A DNA stretch of 64,000 bases from Levilactobacillus huananensis (lineage in GTDB: Bacteria > Bacillota > Bacilli > Lactobacillales > Lactobacillaceae). The position numbers and the translations under genes are program-made. The stretch's first letter is position 1; each line of letters begins with the position of its first letter. Under the pieces are notes generated by a model. It ran no database searches and was not told where the DNA came from. It was given only the letters and a program-made list of their open reading frames with translations. This document shows positions 1 through 9,679 of the stretch, piece after piece. The stretch spans positions 310,001 to 374,000 of the forward strand of contig NZ_RHOC01000001.1 in assembly GCF_003946145.1 (NCBI RefSeq), written 5' to 3'.

Positions 1-612
1 CCACTTCGAGGCAAGGTCTTGAATACTGAAAAGGCCAAGCTACCTGATATCATGAAAAATGAAGAAATCAGCACCATGATTTATACCATTGGTGCCGGTG
101 TCGGCGCTGAATTTAACATTGCAGATGCCAACTACGATAAGATTATTATCATGACCGATGCCGATGATGATGGGGCGCATATCCAGATTCTTTTGCTAAC
201 CTTCTTCTATAAATATATGCGACCAATGATCGATGCTGGGCGGGTCTACATCGCTTTGCCACCGTTATATCGCATCAAGACGACAGGCAAAAAACCAAAG
301 ATCGAATACGCCTGGACCAACGACGAGTTGGCAGCCAAGACCAAAAAGATTGCTAATCATGGCTACAACCTCCAACGTTTCAAAGGGCTAGGGGAAATGG
401 ACGCCGGACAACTTTGGGAAACGACCATGGATCCCGAAAATCGGACGCTGATTCGCGTTCAGATCGACGATGCGGCATTGGCCGAACGCCGTGTGACCAC
501 TTTAATGGGTGACAAGGTTGAACCCCGCCGGAAGTGGATCGAAAATAACGTTCAATTCACGTTAGAGGAAGACAACACGAGTCTGTTGGAATCCTCCGAT
601 CCCGAAAAGTAA
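1..612 (+). CDS. parE: DNA topoisomerase IV subunit B, C-terminal part (partial at window start)
   Basis: This is the C-terminal 203 codons of the ATPase subunit of topoisomerase IV, which decatenates daughter chromosomes together with ParC. The reading frame is open from base 1 (PLRGKVLNTEKAK), so the gene begins outside the window. The TOPRIM acidic motif reads DADDDGAHIQ; this DADDD form is typical of ParE, whereas GyrB usually has DADVD. The closing RFKGLGEM-LWETTMDP block follows. parC starts 31 bases downstream on the same strand, the usual parEC operon. The family and the subunit assignment are secure. Confidence 0.97.
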   Translation, partial: PLRGKVLNTEKAKLPDIMKNEEISTMIYTIGAGVGAEFNIADANYDKIIIMTDADDDGAHIQILLLTFFYKYMRPMIDAGRVYIALPPLYRIKTTGKKPKIEYAWTNDELAAKTKKIANHGYNLQRFKGLGEMDAGQLWETTMDPENRTLIRVQIDDAALAERRVTTLMGDKVEPRRKWIENNVQFTLEEDNTSLLESSDPEK

Positions 613-643
613 ACCAATTACCGGTGAAAGGAGACATCATTTC

Positions 644-3094
644 GTGAGTGAAGGACAGAATATTCAAGAGATAACATTAGAAGAAGTGATGGGTGACCGC
701 TTCGGCCGTTACTCAAAATCCATTATTCAGGAACGGGCTTTGCCGGATATTCGTGATGGCTTAAAACCCGTTCAACGGCGAATTCTTTTCGCAATGAACA
801 AGGATGGCAACACGTACGATAAGGGCTTCCGCAAATCCGCCAAATCCGTTGGGAATGTCATGGGTAATTTTCACCCCCATGGTGACAGCTCGATCTATGA
901 AGCGTTGACTCGGATGAGTCAGGACTGGAAGGTCCGCGAACCCTTAATTGAAATGCACGGAAACAATGGGTCTATGGACGGGGACCCCGCCGCAGCCATG
1001 CGGTATACCGAGGCCCGCCTGAGTAAGTTGGCGGGAGAAATGCTCCGAGACATTGACAAGGACACCGTTGAAATGGTGCTCAACTTCGATGATACGGAAT
1101 ACGAACCCACCGTTTTACCAGCTCGAATTCCTAACCTGCTGGTTAACGGTGCAACCGGGATCTCCGCCGGTTATGCCACGGAAATTCCACCGCACAACTT
1201 AGGGGAGGTCGTCGACGCCTTAATTTATCTGCTCAGCCACCCCAATGCTACGCTTCCCGAACTAATGAATTTCGTTCAGGGGCCTGATTTCCCAACAGGG
1301 GGGATCATCCAAGGAAAAGATGGCATTGTCAAAGCCTATGAAACGGGCCGAGGCCGTATTGTCGTGCGCTCCAAGACGGCCATTGAGCCGTTGCGTGGAA
1401 ACAAAAGTCAGATTACAGTCACCGAGATTCCTTATGAGGTTAACAAAGCGCAGTTAGTTAAAAAAATCGACGAGATCCGTTTGAATAAGAAGGTTGAGGG
1501 ACTCGCCGAAGTTCGTGACGAAACCGACCGCGATGGGTTACGAATCGCGATCGAATTGAAGCGCGACGCCGATGCTCAAGGGGTCCTGAACTATCTGTTC
1601 AAAAATACCGAACTGCAAATCACCTATAACTTCAACATGGTTGCCATTAACCATATGCGACCAGAACATGTTGGTTTGAAGACCATTCTAAGCGCCTACT
1701 TGGAACATCAACGCGATGTCATTACACGACGAACCAAATATGAACTGCAAAAAGCTTTGGATCGACAACACATCGTGGTCGGCTTAATCAAAGCCTTATC
1801 GATTCTGGATCAAGTCATTGCAACCATTAGGGCCAGCAAGGATCGTCGTGATGCCCGGAACAACTTGATGGTCAGTTACGACTTTTCTGAGAAACAAGCC
1901 GATGCCATCGTGGCTCTACAACTCTACCGATTGACTAATACCGATGTCACCCAGCTTGAAGCCGAGTCTGAACGGTTGTCAGCGGCTATCGAGCGTGACC
2001 ACCAAATCTTAGCTGAGAAGAAGACGTTAAACGCTGTCCTCCGCAAGGAACTAAAAGAAGTCGCCAAGACTTACCGTAACCCACGGCGTACTGAGATTCA
2101 GGATAAAATTGAGGATCTCAAGATTAAGACAACCGTTACCGTGGCCGATGAAGACGTAATCGTCTTGGTCAGCCATGACGGTTATCTCAAGCGTTCCGGA
2201 GTACGATCCTACACGGCTTCTGATCCCGAGGATAATGGGTTGAAAGATGAAGATTATCCAATCTTCCTGGAGAAGTTGAGTACCCTGAACCACCTGATGA
2301 TGTTCACCAGCAAAGGAAATCTCATCTACCGGCCTGTTCATGAGATCGCCGACGTTAAGTGGAAAGAAACTGGGGAACATATCTCACAAACAATCGGCTT
2401 AGCCGCAGATGAAGAGATTGTCGCCACATTTGCCTTTAAGACACTTAAAGAACCTGGTCGCTTCCTCATCGCTACCAGCGATGGGTATATTAAGCAAACA
2501 GCCTTCAGTGACCTTACACCAGGGCGAACTTACAAACGACGTGCCATGGTCTTTGAAAAGCTCAAACATGCCGATGCTAGTGTTGTTCAGGTTAAATATC
2601 TGACAAATGATGATAACCAGACCGGAATCTTGCTCTTATCACAGAATGGGTATGCTCTAAGATACCCGATTGACGAGGTTTCAATCAATGGTGCTCGAAC
2701 TACCGGGGTCCGTTCCATGGATCTCCGTGATGAGGATCAAGTCGTCAATTTAGCCTTAGTTACCGATAAAGATACCATCGCCATGGTGACACAACGCGGA
2801 GCCTTCAAGCGTCTCGCAATGAAAGAGTTGTCCGTCACTAGTCGCGCTCGACGTGGGGTCTTAGTGCTACACGAACTCAAGCGTGATCCACACCGAGTGG
2901 TTGACTTTATGACAATTCCAGCCGGTAATCCACCGCTGGAAATTCTCACTAGTCGTGAACGCACTCATGACGTGATACCAACCGATCATCCACTCAGTGG
3001 CCGCTACTCTAACGGTTCGTTTGTGGTCGATACTGATGTGGAAGGGACACCTGTCTCCTTACGTCTCAAACCGACAGAATTAGTTCTGGACTAG
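644..3094 (+). CDS. parC: DNA topoisomerase IV subunit A
   Basis: This is the DNA-cleaving subunit of topoisomerase IV, 816 aa and normal length for the family. It starts at GTG 644 behind GAAAGGAG. The winged-helix region carries HPHGDSSIYEA (residues about 78-87), and the catalytic tyrosine is Tyr121 in AAMRYTEARL. The quinolone-determining positions hold Ser82 and Glu86, the residues normally seen in drug-sensitive enzymes. The C-terminal third is the beta-pinwheel domain that wraps DNA. It forms one operon with parE directly upstream. Confidence 0.98.
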   Translation: MSEGQNIQEITLEEVMGDRFGRYSKSIIQERALPDIRDGLKPVQRRILFAMNKDGNTYDKGFRKSAKSVGNVMGNFHPHGDSSIYEALTRMSQDWKVREPLIEMHGNNGSMDGDPAAAMRYTEARLSKLAGEMLRDIDKDTVEMVLNFDDTEYEPTVLPARIPNLLVNGATGISAGYATEIPPHNLGEVVDALIYLLSHPNATLPELMNFVQGPDFPTGGIIQGKDGIVKAYETGRGRIVVRSKTAIEPLRGNKSQITVTEIPYEVNKAQLVKKIDEIRLNKKVEGLAEVRDETDRDGLRIAIELKRDADAQGVLNYLFKNTELQITYNFNMVAINHMRPEHVGLKTILSAYLEHQRDVITRRTKYELQKALDRQHIVVGLIKALSILDQVIATIRASKDRRDARNNLMVSYDFSEKQADAIVALQLYRLTNTDVTQLEAESERLSAAIERDHQILAEKKTLNAVLRKELKEVAKTYRNPRRTEIQDKIEDLKIKTTVTVADEDVIVLVSHDGYLKRSGVRSYTASDPEDNGLKDEDYPIFLEKLSTLNHLMMFTSKGNLIYRPVHEIADVKWKETGEHISQTIGLAADEEIVATFAFKTLKEPGRFLIATSDGYIKQTAFSDLTPGRTYKRRAMVFEKLKHADASVVQVKYLTNDDNQTGILLLSQNGYALRYPIDEVSINGARTTGVRSMDLRDEDQVVNLALVTDKDTIAMVTQRGAFKRLAMKELSVTSRARRGVLVLHELKRDPHRVVDFMTIPAGNPPLEILTSRERTHDVIPTDHPLSGRYSNGSFVVDTDVEGTPVSLRLKPTELVLD

Positions 3095-3228
3095 GCTTAG
3101 ACAGCGTTTCTGAGCGAAAATCGTTGCGCTTTCAAGTCAAACAGCCTATTATATACTTTAATAGTAACCATTAGGCTGAAGTAGTGTTCGCCAGACGTAC
3201 GCCACGCAGTCAGAAGGAGTAAACGCGG

Positions 3229-4188
3229 ATGAAGACGAAACAAGAGAGCATCTTTTCTTCTAAAACCCTGACGTATTTTCTACAGCTTGCCGAAACTATG
3301 AATTACACGCAAGCTGCTCAAATTCTGGGCATTACCCAGCCGGCGTTAACCCAACAGATTAAAAAGTTGGAACGCACAGTGGGGGCCCCGTTGTTCTATT
3401 CGGTTGGTAAAAAACTTCGCCTATCGGATGCTGGGTACACCATGCTTGATGCCACGCATAAGATTTATGCGATTTTGAATCAAGCCACTGATGAGATCCA
3501 GCAGTCCACCAGTGCAACGCAAGGAGAGATCAACATTGGCCTCCTGGCTTCTATGGAAGATGCTGTTTTTGAGGATTTCGCTATTCTGTCTTACCAGAAG
3601 AATCCGGATGTCAAGATTTCATTCCACATGCTGACCCGTAAAGAAATCTGGGAACGCTTGGAGAATAACAAGATTGACTTGGCGATCATGTATCTACCGG
3701 ATGATTCCATCAAGAATTGGAAACCCTATGAGTCTAAGAAGATTATCTCGGATGACTTGCTGTTTATTCATCACGATGAACGACTTGCAAAGAAACGACG
3801 TATCAAATTTAAAGACACCACTGATCAGGTTTGGGCCATGTACCCTGATGGCTACTACCTGAATCAAACCATTCACGAGGCCTACAAGAACCAGCTGGCC
3901 GACTTTCCGAAAGGCGTCGCTAACTTTACAACGCCGACACAGCTCCTGCATTTTTCCATGCAGACTCAGGCATCCACGGCATTACCAAACTCGTTTATGG
4001 TCGGTCAAGAGGCCCTGCCCCAAACTTGGACAGCCCACTTTGACCCCAACATTCGGTTTGATTTGGCCTTCGTTTTCCGTAAGGGAAAGGCGGAGATCCC
4101 TCGAATCAGCCACTTCCTGGCGCAGTTCGATCAGTATTTAGAAGCTGAGGACTATATTTCACGCCTTAAACATTTGCGTAACAAGTAA
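3229..4188 (+). CDS. LysR family transcriptional regulator
   Basis: A 319 aa LysR-type regulator. The N-terminal winged helix-turn-helix is at residues about 12-70 ([20 protein letters not shown] followed by the KLE-x-x-x-G-x-PLF block). A C-terminal effector-binding domain of about 220 aa follows. The start ATG sits behind AGAAGGAG. It lies alone between parC and the pyrophosphatase gene in the same direction. LysR proteins often regulate a divergent neighbour, but none is present here, so neither the target nor the ligand can be deduced from context. Confidence 0.93.
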   Translation: MKTKQESIFSSKTLTYFLQLAETMNYTQAAQILGITQPALTQQIKKLERTVGAPLFYSVGKKLRLSDAGYTMLDATHKIYAILNQATDEIQQSTSATQGEINIGLLASMEDAVFEDFAILSYQKNPDVKISFHMLTRKEIWERLENNKIDLAIMYLPDDSIKNWKPYESKKIISDDLLFIHHDERLAKKRRIKFKDTTDQVWAMYPDGYYLNQTIHEAYKNQLADFPKGVANFTTPTQLLHFSMQTQASTALPNSFMVGQEALPQTWTAHFDPNIRFDLAFVFRKGKAEIPRISHFLAQFDQYLEAEDYISRLKHLRNK

Positions 4189-4222
4189 ACCTAAAAATCT
4201 ATTTGTTAAAGGAGTTTTTTCA

Positions 4223-5152
4223 ATGAGTAAAGCCTTAATTTTTGGTCACCAGAATCCTGATACAGACGCAATTGTTGCTGCTAAAGCATTTGCCTACTAC
4301 CAAACGCAACGTGGTTATGACGTTGAAGCGGTTGCCTTAGGCGAACCTAACATGGAAACCAATTACGTCTTGAACCACTTCGACGAGCCAGCACCACGAG
4401 TCGTTAAGACGGTGTCAAATGAAGTTGACCAAGTCATGTTGGTCGACCACAACGAAGCCCAACAAAGTGTGTCAGACATTGACAAGGTTCAAGTCACTTT
4501 CGTCGTCGACCATCACCGGATCGCCAACTTCCACACTGACGCTCCTCTGTACTATCGTGCAGAACCAGTTGGTTGTGTCAGCACGATCTTAACGGAAATG
4601 TTCGATGAAGCTAAGATTGAAATCCCAGCTAAGTTGGCTGGCTTGATGCTCTCTGCAATCATCTCTGACACCTTGTTATTGCAATCGCCAACCACGACTG
4701 ACAAGGATCGCGAAGCCGTTCGTGCCTTGGCTGAAATTGCCGACATTGACGTTCAAAGCTACGGAATTGCCATGCTTAAGGCCGGTACTAATCTAGCTGC
4801 TAAGAGCGACAAGGAATTGATCGATGGGGACGCTAAGTCCTTTGACATGAACGGTCACAGCGTGCGTATTGGTCAAATCAACACCGTTGATTTGGACGAT
4901 GTCATTTCCCGTCAGGCCGGATTGGAAAAAGCGATGCAAGACGAAATTGCTAGCGAAGGTTACGATTTATTCATCACCTTGGCAACTAATGTCTTGAACA
5001 GCGACTCTGAACTCATCGTTGCTGGTGAACCTAAGACTGTCGTTGAAACTGCCTTTAACACAAAGTTGGCTAACAACCGTGCTAGTCTTCCTGGTGTTGT
5101 GTCACGGAAGAAGCAAGTTGTGCCACCATTAACCGAAGCCTTTAACGCTTAA
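4223..5152 (+). CDS. ppaC: Manganese-dependent inorganic pyrophosphatase (family II)
   Basis: This enzyme hydrolyses pyrophosphate to phosphate in the cytoplasm and so pulls biosynthetic reactions forward. At 309 aa it has the family II (DHH superfamily) layout. The metal-binding motifs GHQNPDTDA at the N-terminus and VDHHR near residue 97 are present. The C-terminal DHHA2 domain ends with the substrate-binding [10 protein letters not shown] segment. The RBS AAGGAG is well placed. A strong terminator follows, so the gene is probably monocistronic or co-transcribed with the LysR gene 34 bases upstream. Confidence 0.97.
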   Translation: MSKALIFGHQNPDTDAIVAAKAFAYYQTQRGYDVEAVALGEPNMETNYVLNHFDEPAPRVVKTVSNEVDQVMLVDHNEAQQSVSDIDKVQVTFVVDHHRIANFHTDAPLYYRAEPVGCVSTILTEMFDEAKIEIPAKLAGLMLSAIISDTLLLQSPTTTDKDREAVRALAEIADIDVQSYGIAMLKAGTNLAAKSDKELIDGDAKSFDMNGHSVRIGQINTVDLDDVISRQAGLEKAMQDEIASEGYDLFITLATNVLNSDSELIVAGEPKTVVETAFNTKLANNRASLPGVVSRKKQVVPPLTEAFNA

Positions 5153-5175
5153 TATATCTCGTTAGTCTTGAGATA

Positions 5176-5218
5176 AAACGCTCATTGAAGAAACTATTCT
5201 TCGATGAGCGTTTTTTTT
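5176..5218 (+). terminator. Rho-independent terminator after ppaC
   Basis: Arms AAACGCTCATTGAAG and CTTCGATGAGCGTTT pair almost perfectly around a short loop and run into eight T residues. Confidence 0.93.
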
Positions 5219-5298
5219 CGGTAGGAAAAGCAGACCTTGCTATAATACGGGCCGATGGTAGCCGTTAGGCACATTCCCTTAGAGGAGAGGGATTCTGC

Positions 5299-5877
5299 AT
5301 GACAAGAAGTACATGGTACCGTAAAGCCTTAATAACAGTCGTAACAGTGGGTCTTTTTGTCAGCCAAATTGGGGGGCTTGCTGCTTCAGCCGCAACAACC
5401 ACACCATTCGGGGCGCAGCGGTTCGCAAAAGACCAAGCGACCTATGTGATTTCCACCAAATCGGCTTATTTTAGGTCTATTTGGCGGTCTGCCATCGATG
5501 CCTGGAACGCAACCGGGGCATTCAAGTTTAAGCCTAGTTCTACCAGCAAAGCCCAAATTACTTTGGGGACCGCTTCTAAAAGTGAATCCCAAGCAATGGG
5601 AAACGACGTCGGTTTAACTGAATTCTGGGCCCGAGACAATTACTTTATCTCTGTCCATTCACGACTGAACGCTCGTTTAATTAAGGAATACGATTACTCA
5701 CGGTCTGATGCCATTCACGTGGCCGAGCATGAATTAGGTCACGCCATGGGATTAGCCCACAATCCATCCAAGAAGAGCGTGATGTATTACCGTAACCGTG
5801 CCGTTGGCATTCAGAGAGTGGATATTAACGGTGTCAAAGGGCGTTACCAAACACCCGCTGGGCAGACGACCAACTAG
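5299..5877 (+). CDS. Secreted matrixin-type zinc metalloprotease
   Basis: A 192 aa predicted exported protease. Residues 1 to about 32 form a signal peptide with a basic start, a hydrophobic core (ALITVVTVGLFVSQIGGL) and an AASAA cleavage region. The extended zinc motif HELGHAMGLAH, at about residues 148-158, gives three His ligands and the catalytic Glu. It is followed by SVMYY, which fits the Met-turn of the M10/metzincin family. No wall anchor or repeat domain is visible, so the mature protein of about 160 aa is probably released or loosely wall-associated. It is flanked by terminators on both sides and transcribed alone. The substrate is unknown; the protease class is clear from the motif. 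Confidence 0.9.
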   Translation: MTRSTWYRKALITVVTVGLFVSQIGGLAASAATTTPFGAQRFAKDQATYVISTKSAYFRSIWRSAIDAWNATGAFKFKPSSTSKAQITLGTASKSESQAMGNDVGLTEFWARDNYFISVHSRLNARLIKEYDYSRSDAIHVAEHELGHAMGLAHNPSKKSVMYYRNRAVGIQRVDINGVKGRYQTPAGQTTN

Positions 5878-5893
5878 GGACTTAAACAACTCT

Positions 5894-5932
5894 CAAAAAC
5901 ACCTTGCCGTTACCAATGGTGAGGTGTTTTTG
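5894..5932 (+). terminator. Rho-independent terminator after the metalloprotease gene
   Basis: AAAAACACCT pairs with AGGTGTTTTT across a loop of about 17 bases. The T-rich end serves the plus strand. Confidence 0.85.
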
Positions 5933-6034
5933 TTAGTCATGATTGAATTTTAGAGGCTAATTAATTGCCTTTTATTAGAAAACCTTTAAACTGAGAGAGT
6001 AATAAGTTGTGTACAATCGATTGGAGGAATCCTA

Positions 6035-6487
6035 ATGAATTCAAACGAATCAAAAGAAGACTTGCGACAACGATTGACCACAGAAGAGTTTGCAGTGACT
6101 CAGAATGCGGCCACAGAACCTGCCTTTACTGGAAAGTACGACCAATTTAATGAAGTTGGCATTTACGTCGACGTCGTTAGCGGTCAACCATTGTTCAGTT
6201 CGACTGACAAATACGACGCTGGATGCGGCTGGCCGTCTTTCACGAAGCCGATCGATGCTGCTAACGTTCAGGAGCACACCGACCACTCATTCGGCATGGT
6301 CCGGCAGGAGGTTACAAGTACAGATGCCCATTCCCATCTTGGACATGTTTTTAACGACGGCCCACAGGAACGTGGGGGACTTCGCTACTGTATTAATTCC
6401 GCTGCGCTGAAGTTTATTCCAGCTGATCAATTAGAGGCCAACGGATATCACGGTTTTGAAGACCTTTTTCCGACAAATAAGGAGTGA
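6035..6487 (+). CDS. msrB: Peptide-methionine (R)-S-oxide reductase
   Basis: Reduces the R epimer of methionine sulfoxide in oxidised proteins. The 150 aa chain carries the SelR/MsrB signatures [21 protein letters not shown] and the catalytic cysteine in RYCINSAAL. The two CxxC pairs that bind structural zinc in many MsrB proteins are absent ([13 protein letters not shown] where one would lie), so this is the zinc-free form. Its last codons contain the ribosome binding site of msrA, so the two oxidative repair genes are translated as a pair. Confidence 0.96.
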   Translation: MNSNESKEDLRQRLTTEEFAVTQNAATEPAFTGKYDQFNEVGIYVDVVSGQPLFSSTDKYDAGCGWPSFTKPIDAANVQEHTDHSFGMVRQEVTSTDAHSHLGHVFNDGPQERGGLRYCINSAALKFIPADQLEANGYHGFEDLFPTNKE

Positions 6488-6492
6488 CGACA

Positions 6493-7020
6493 ATGAGTGA
6501 AACACAAACAGCAATTTTTGCCGGCGGTTGCTTTTGGTGCATGGTTCGACCATTCGATACCCAGCCTGGTATTAAGAGCGTGATTTCCGGATATACGGGC
6601 GGTCACACGGTTAATCCAACATATGCGGACGTTGCCAGTCATACGACGGGGCATACTGAAGCCGTTGAGATTACCTTTGATCCCACCATCATTAGTTATG
6701 CCGACTTAGTCGAGATCTATTGGCGGCAAACAGATCCAACTGATGCCAGTGGTCAATTCCAAGATCGTGGTGACAGCTACCGACCCGTCATCTTCGTTAA
6801 TAGTCACGAACAACGCCAAGTAGCCGAGGCTTCTAAAGCCAAGCTAGCCGCGAGTGGCCAGTTTGATGCACCGATCGTAACAACTATTGAGGATGTTCAG
6901 CCATTCTATCCGGCAGAGGAAGAACACCAGGACTTCTACCACAAGAACCCATTTCGCTACCAAATTGAAGAAATGGGTGGCCGTGAGGACTTCATTAAGC
7001 AACACTGGACCCAAGAATAA
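6493..7020 (+). CDS. msrA: Peptide-methionine (S)-S-oxide reductase
   Basis: Reduces the S epimer of methionine sulfoxide. The catalytic motif GCFWC is near the N-terminus ([13 protein letters not shown]), with the conserved GYTGG and GHTEAVEI segments after it. I place the start at ATG 6493 because AAGGAG lies 8-10 bases upstream; a GTG at 6484 is in frame but has no spacing for an RBS. The product is 175 aa, normal for the family. It follows msrB with 5 bases between stop and start. Confidence 0.96.
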   Translation: MSETQTAIFAGGCFWCMVRPFDTQPGIKSVISGYTGGHTVNPTYADVASHTTGHTEAVEITFDPTIISYADLVEIYWRQTDPTDASGQFQDRGDSYRPVIFVNSHEQRQVAEASKAKLAASGQFDAPIVTTIEDVQPFYPAEEEHQDFYHKNPFRYQIEEMGGREDFIKQHWTQE

Positions 7021-7027
7021 ACGGAAT

Positions 7028-7061
7028 GAGTGGCCTTACTGGACTAGTAAGGCCACTTTTT
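7028..7061 (+). terminator. Rho-independent terminator after msrBA
   Basis: GTGGCCTTACT pairs perfectly with AGTAAGGCCAC around a 5-base loop and is followed by TTTTT. Confidence 0.93.
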
Positions 7062-7100
7062 GCATGTTACAATTGATTTAAAATTATTGGAGGTCTCTTA

Positions 7101-7544
7101 ATGGGATACGTGTTAGATCTCAGACAAGTAATCGGGTCACGACCTTTAATTGTGGTCGGTGCAGCAGCAGTCGTCATTAACAAGAAACAACAATTATTGC
7201 TAGTTAAACGAACTGATAATCGGCTTTGGGGATTACCGGCCGGGTCTAAGGAACTTAATGAATCATTGGTAACCACCGCGCAGCGTGAATTACACGAAGA
7301 AACTGGAATAGACGGTCAACAGCCAAAATTACTGACGATTGTTAGTGGTACTGGTATGCAATACACATATCCGAATCAGGACCAGATTGATTCGGTGACA
7401 GCCGTCTATGAATTGACAGCAACAAGTCAGCAAGACATCACAAGCTCAGAGATTGAAACGATTGATTATTTTGCGTTGACGGCATTACCAGATAACTTAA
7501 CACCGATTACGAAACGAATTTTAATTGAACTAGAAAAACTTTAA
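7101..7544 (+). CDS. NUDIX hydrolase
   Basis: A 147 aa NUDIX-fold pyrophosphohydrolase. The NUDIX box is complete (GSKELNE, seven residues, then RELHEETGI) at about residues 50-72. The substrate, a nucleoside diphosphate linked to another moiety, cannot be told from sequence. The RBS GGAGG precedes the start. It stands alone after the msrBA terminator. No clear hairpin with a T run follows it. Confidence 0.92.
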   Translation: MGYVLDLRQVIGSRPLIVVGAAAVVINKKQQLLLVKRTDNRLWGLPAGSKELNESLVTTAQRELHEETGIDGQQPKLLTIVSGTGMQYTYPNQDQIDSVTAVYELTATSQQDITSSEIETIDYFALTALPDNLTPITKRILIELEKL

Positions 7545-8448
7545 TTAAAAAGGATTGCGATTTATGGTGAATATAGCTGTTTAAAGAAGTTTGAGTCTAC
7601 TTTTGATAATATATATTATGTAAAGTAGAATGCTTTTCTGTATTTAATCTGAAACTGGCTATTCCCTATTGCCGTAATCCAGCTGCAAACGCTGTTCATG
7701 CTTCGTTGCTAGTCTGCCGACTTTAGCTTGGCGTTTCATCACTAATGAACTTAAAAAAATAAGCCGGATGCAACACACAAGTAACGCTTAACTTGCGTTG
7801 CAAACTGTGCTGACTAAAACAACATCGCCTCGACAACGTCAGTTACTATTTTTTCATTGTATGTGCTCACAGCTTTTAAACTCATCCAAATCACGGAACC
7901 ATTAAAATCACAGGCGGATTCTGCGTTAATTTCATGGTCAGGTCTCCGTCTAATATCTGAACGTGTGCTCAGAATCAACGTTCGAATTGACTACTTTTTG
8001 GGATCAAACAAATAAACGGTATTTGGCGGACTTGCTACCGCCGCCAGGTGCATAACGTTTAAAAAAAGACCTTAAGACCCGGCCACGTGATTTGCAATAT
8101 TCCTGAGAATATGATGGCTAGCCAGTCATAGACTAGCGTCGCTAAAAATATACGTCTTAACTGACCACGAGTTGTTCCGTGACCATAGTATTCTCAACGA
8201 GCCACATTTCAGCAATCGGCATTGTCCGAAAACATTGACATATCAGCATTTACAGAGAATTGGAAACCTATTTTAGGACCATGATTCATGACTGAAGTGG
8301 TTTCCATCGTAGCATGATCGTATTTTTACTACAGTCACCAGAGGTAGTCATCACCAGTTTTGGCCATGAATCGGTTAGATCAGATCAACAATTTTCATTA
8401 AAACAAATATTTTAAAGATAGTAGTACCCAAAATCACAGACGGGGGAC
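7545..8448. other. Gene-free stretch upstream of xerS
   Basis: About 900 bases with no ORF over 60 codons and no recognisable protein remnant. It holds an AT-rich palindrome at 7597-7628, an inverted repeat near 8024-8046 (TTGGCGG / CCGCCGCCA), and several short inverted repeats. Being next to a XerS-type recombinase, it is the natural place to look for its dif-like recombination site. Confidence 0.6.
7597..7628. repeat. 32-bp AT-rich imperfect palindrome
   Basis: CTACTTTT...AAAGTAG flanks a perfect 14-base core ATAATATATATTAT. The only mismatches are the TG/GT dinucleotides between arm and core. There is no T run, so it is not a typical terminator. It could be an operator, a cruciform, or a recombinase site linked to xerS. 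Confidence 0.6.
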
Positions 8449-8477
8449 TTGCTAATTTTTCCATTCACCGGTATCAT
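8449..8477 (+). promoter_or_regulatory. Predicted sigma-A promoter of xerS
   Basis: TTGCTA at 8449-8454 and TATCAT at 8472-8477 are separated by exactly 17 bases. The predicted start lies about 30 bases before the xerS start codon. Confidence 0.6.
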
Positions 8478-8516
8478 ATAGCATATGAGAACATACGTTT
8501 GGAGGCCGCTTCTATT

Positions 8517-9581
8517 ATGGAAAAACAGCACTATTTAAAGTTAATCAACGAAGAACTGGCCATCGCACCCTGGTACGTTCAAGAATACTATCAGGCCAAG
8601 GCCACCGTCCCCTTATCACCTGCCACACTATACCAATACCTCACGGAGTATCGGCGTTTCTTCAACTGGCTCATCAGTGAAGGTTTTACCACGGCTACCC
8701 GCCCCGCCGATATTAACATTCAAGTCTTGGCAAAGTTAAAAAAAGAAACTGTCGAACTGTACAAGTCAGCCCTACTGAACCAGACAAAGCTCACAGGCGC
8801 TCCTGGAAGCCGAACCCATCCGACTATCAATCGTTCCCTAAACGCCCTCTCGTCTCTCTTTAAGTACCTCACGGAGGATACTGAAGATGAACATGGTGAG
8901 GCCTACTTTGACCGTAACGTCATGCATAAAATTGCACTAGTCAGAACTAGCGAGACTTATGCGACCCGAGCGGCCAATCTAAAGACTAAATTGATGCTGG
9001 GAAATACAGATCACGATTACCTTGACTTCATTGACAACAATTATGAAGCTAAGCTTTCCCCCGCTCAGAAACGGTATTTTCACCGTGACAAGCGGCGTGA
9101 CCTCGCTATTAACGCCTTGTTACTGGGCAGTGGTCTGAGGGTATCCGAAGCGGCTAACGCAGATCTACGCCATCTTAACCTAAAGACTGGAACGATTGGT
9201 GTGGTCCGTAAAGGTGGTCAACGAGATACGGTCCCGATTGCCCCATGGACGCTGCCCTACATTCAAGACTACATCGATCAACGAATCGAGATTTATCACG
9301 CTACCAGTAGTGACCGTGCCTTATTTCTCAGCAGTTATCGGGGCCAAGCCTCACGAATGCAAGCCAACTCGATGGAAAAAATGGTCGCTAAGTATTCTTC
9401 AGCATTTAAGGTCCGGGTCACGCCACATAAATTACGGCATACGTTGGCTTCTAAACTCTATCTGGCAACTAAGAATGAACAACTAGTGGCTACACAGTTG
9501 GGACAGAATTCAACTAGTGCAACGGGGCTGTACACGCACATCATCGATGAGGAACAACGTCAAGGATTGGAAAAGATGTAG
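8517..9581 (+). CDS. xerS: Tyrosine recombinase, XerS type
   Basis: A 354 aa integrase-family recombinase that resembles streptococcal/lactococcal XerS along its whole length (APWYVQEYYQAK near the start, RKGGQRDTV, MEKMVAKYS, FKVRVTPHKLRHTLAS). XerS acts alone on a difSL site to resolve chromosome dimers. Catalytic residues are Arg208, Lys232, His304, Arg307 and Tyr339; the usual LGH/W histidine is Gln330 (QLGQNS). I start at ATG 8517, eleven bases after GGAGG, rather than at the in-frame TTG 8499. A lone chromosomal gene without phage neighbours argues for a housekeeping role, but an old integrase is possible. Confidence 0.88.
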   Translation: MEKQHYLKLINEELAIAPWYVQEYYQAKATVPLSPATLYQYLTEYRRFFNWLISEGFTTATRPADINIQVLAKLKKETVELYKSALLNQTKLTGAPGSRTHPTINRSLNALSSLFKYLTEDTEDEHGEAYFDRNVMHKIALVRTSETYATRAANLKTKLMLGNTDHDYLDFIDNNYEAKLSPAQKRYFHRDKRRDLAINALLLGSGLRVSEAANADLRHLNLKTGTIGVVRKGGQRDTVPIAPWTLPYIQDYIDQRIEIYHATSSDRALFLSSYRGQASRMQANSMEKMVAKYSSAFKVRVTPHKLRHTLASKLYLATKNEQLVATQLGQNSTSATGLYTHIIDEEQRQGLEKM

Positions 9582-9602
9582 CTGGTAAAACACAATAAAT
9601 AA

Positions 9603-9664
9603 AAAAGATCGTTATACACTATGGGATGAATTGCGTTCAGCCATAAGGTATATAACGGTCTTTT
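9603..9664. terminator. Long hairpin between xerS and the yjbR-like gene, probable bidirectional terminator
   Basis: AAAAGATCGTTATAC...TATGG pairs with CCATA...GTATATAACGGTCTTTT, with a few unpaired bases. T-rich flank on the right and A-rich flank on the left suit both the plus-strand xerS transcript and the convergent transcript. Confidence 0.8.
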
Positions 9665-9679
9665 ATTTTATTTCAGAGA

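Noticed and set aside
8391-8403. Candidate difSL half-site ATTTTCATTAAAA upstream of xerS
   Set aside because: Only one arm resembles what I remember of difSL and the facing arm is not there, so it is not listed as a feature.
8499-8516. Upstream TTG start for xerS
   Set aside because: The TTG overlaps the GGAGG that serves ATG 8517, and homology starts at the ATG.
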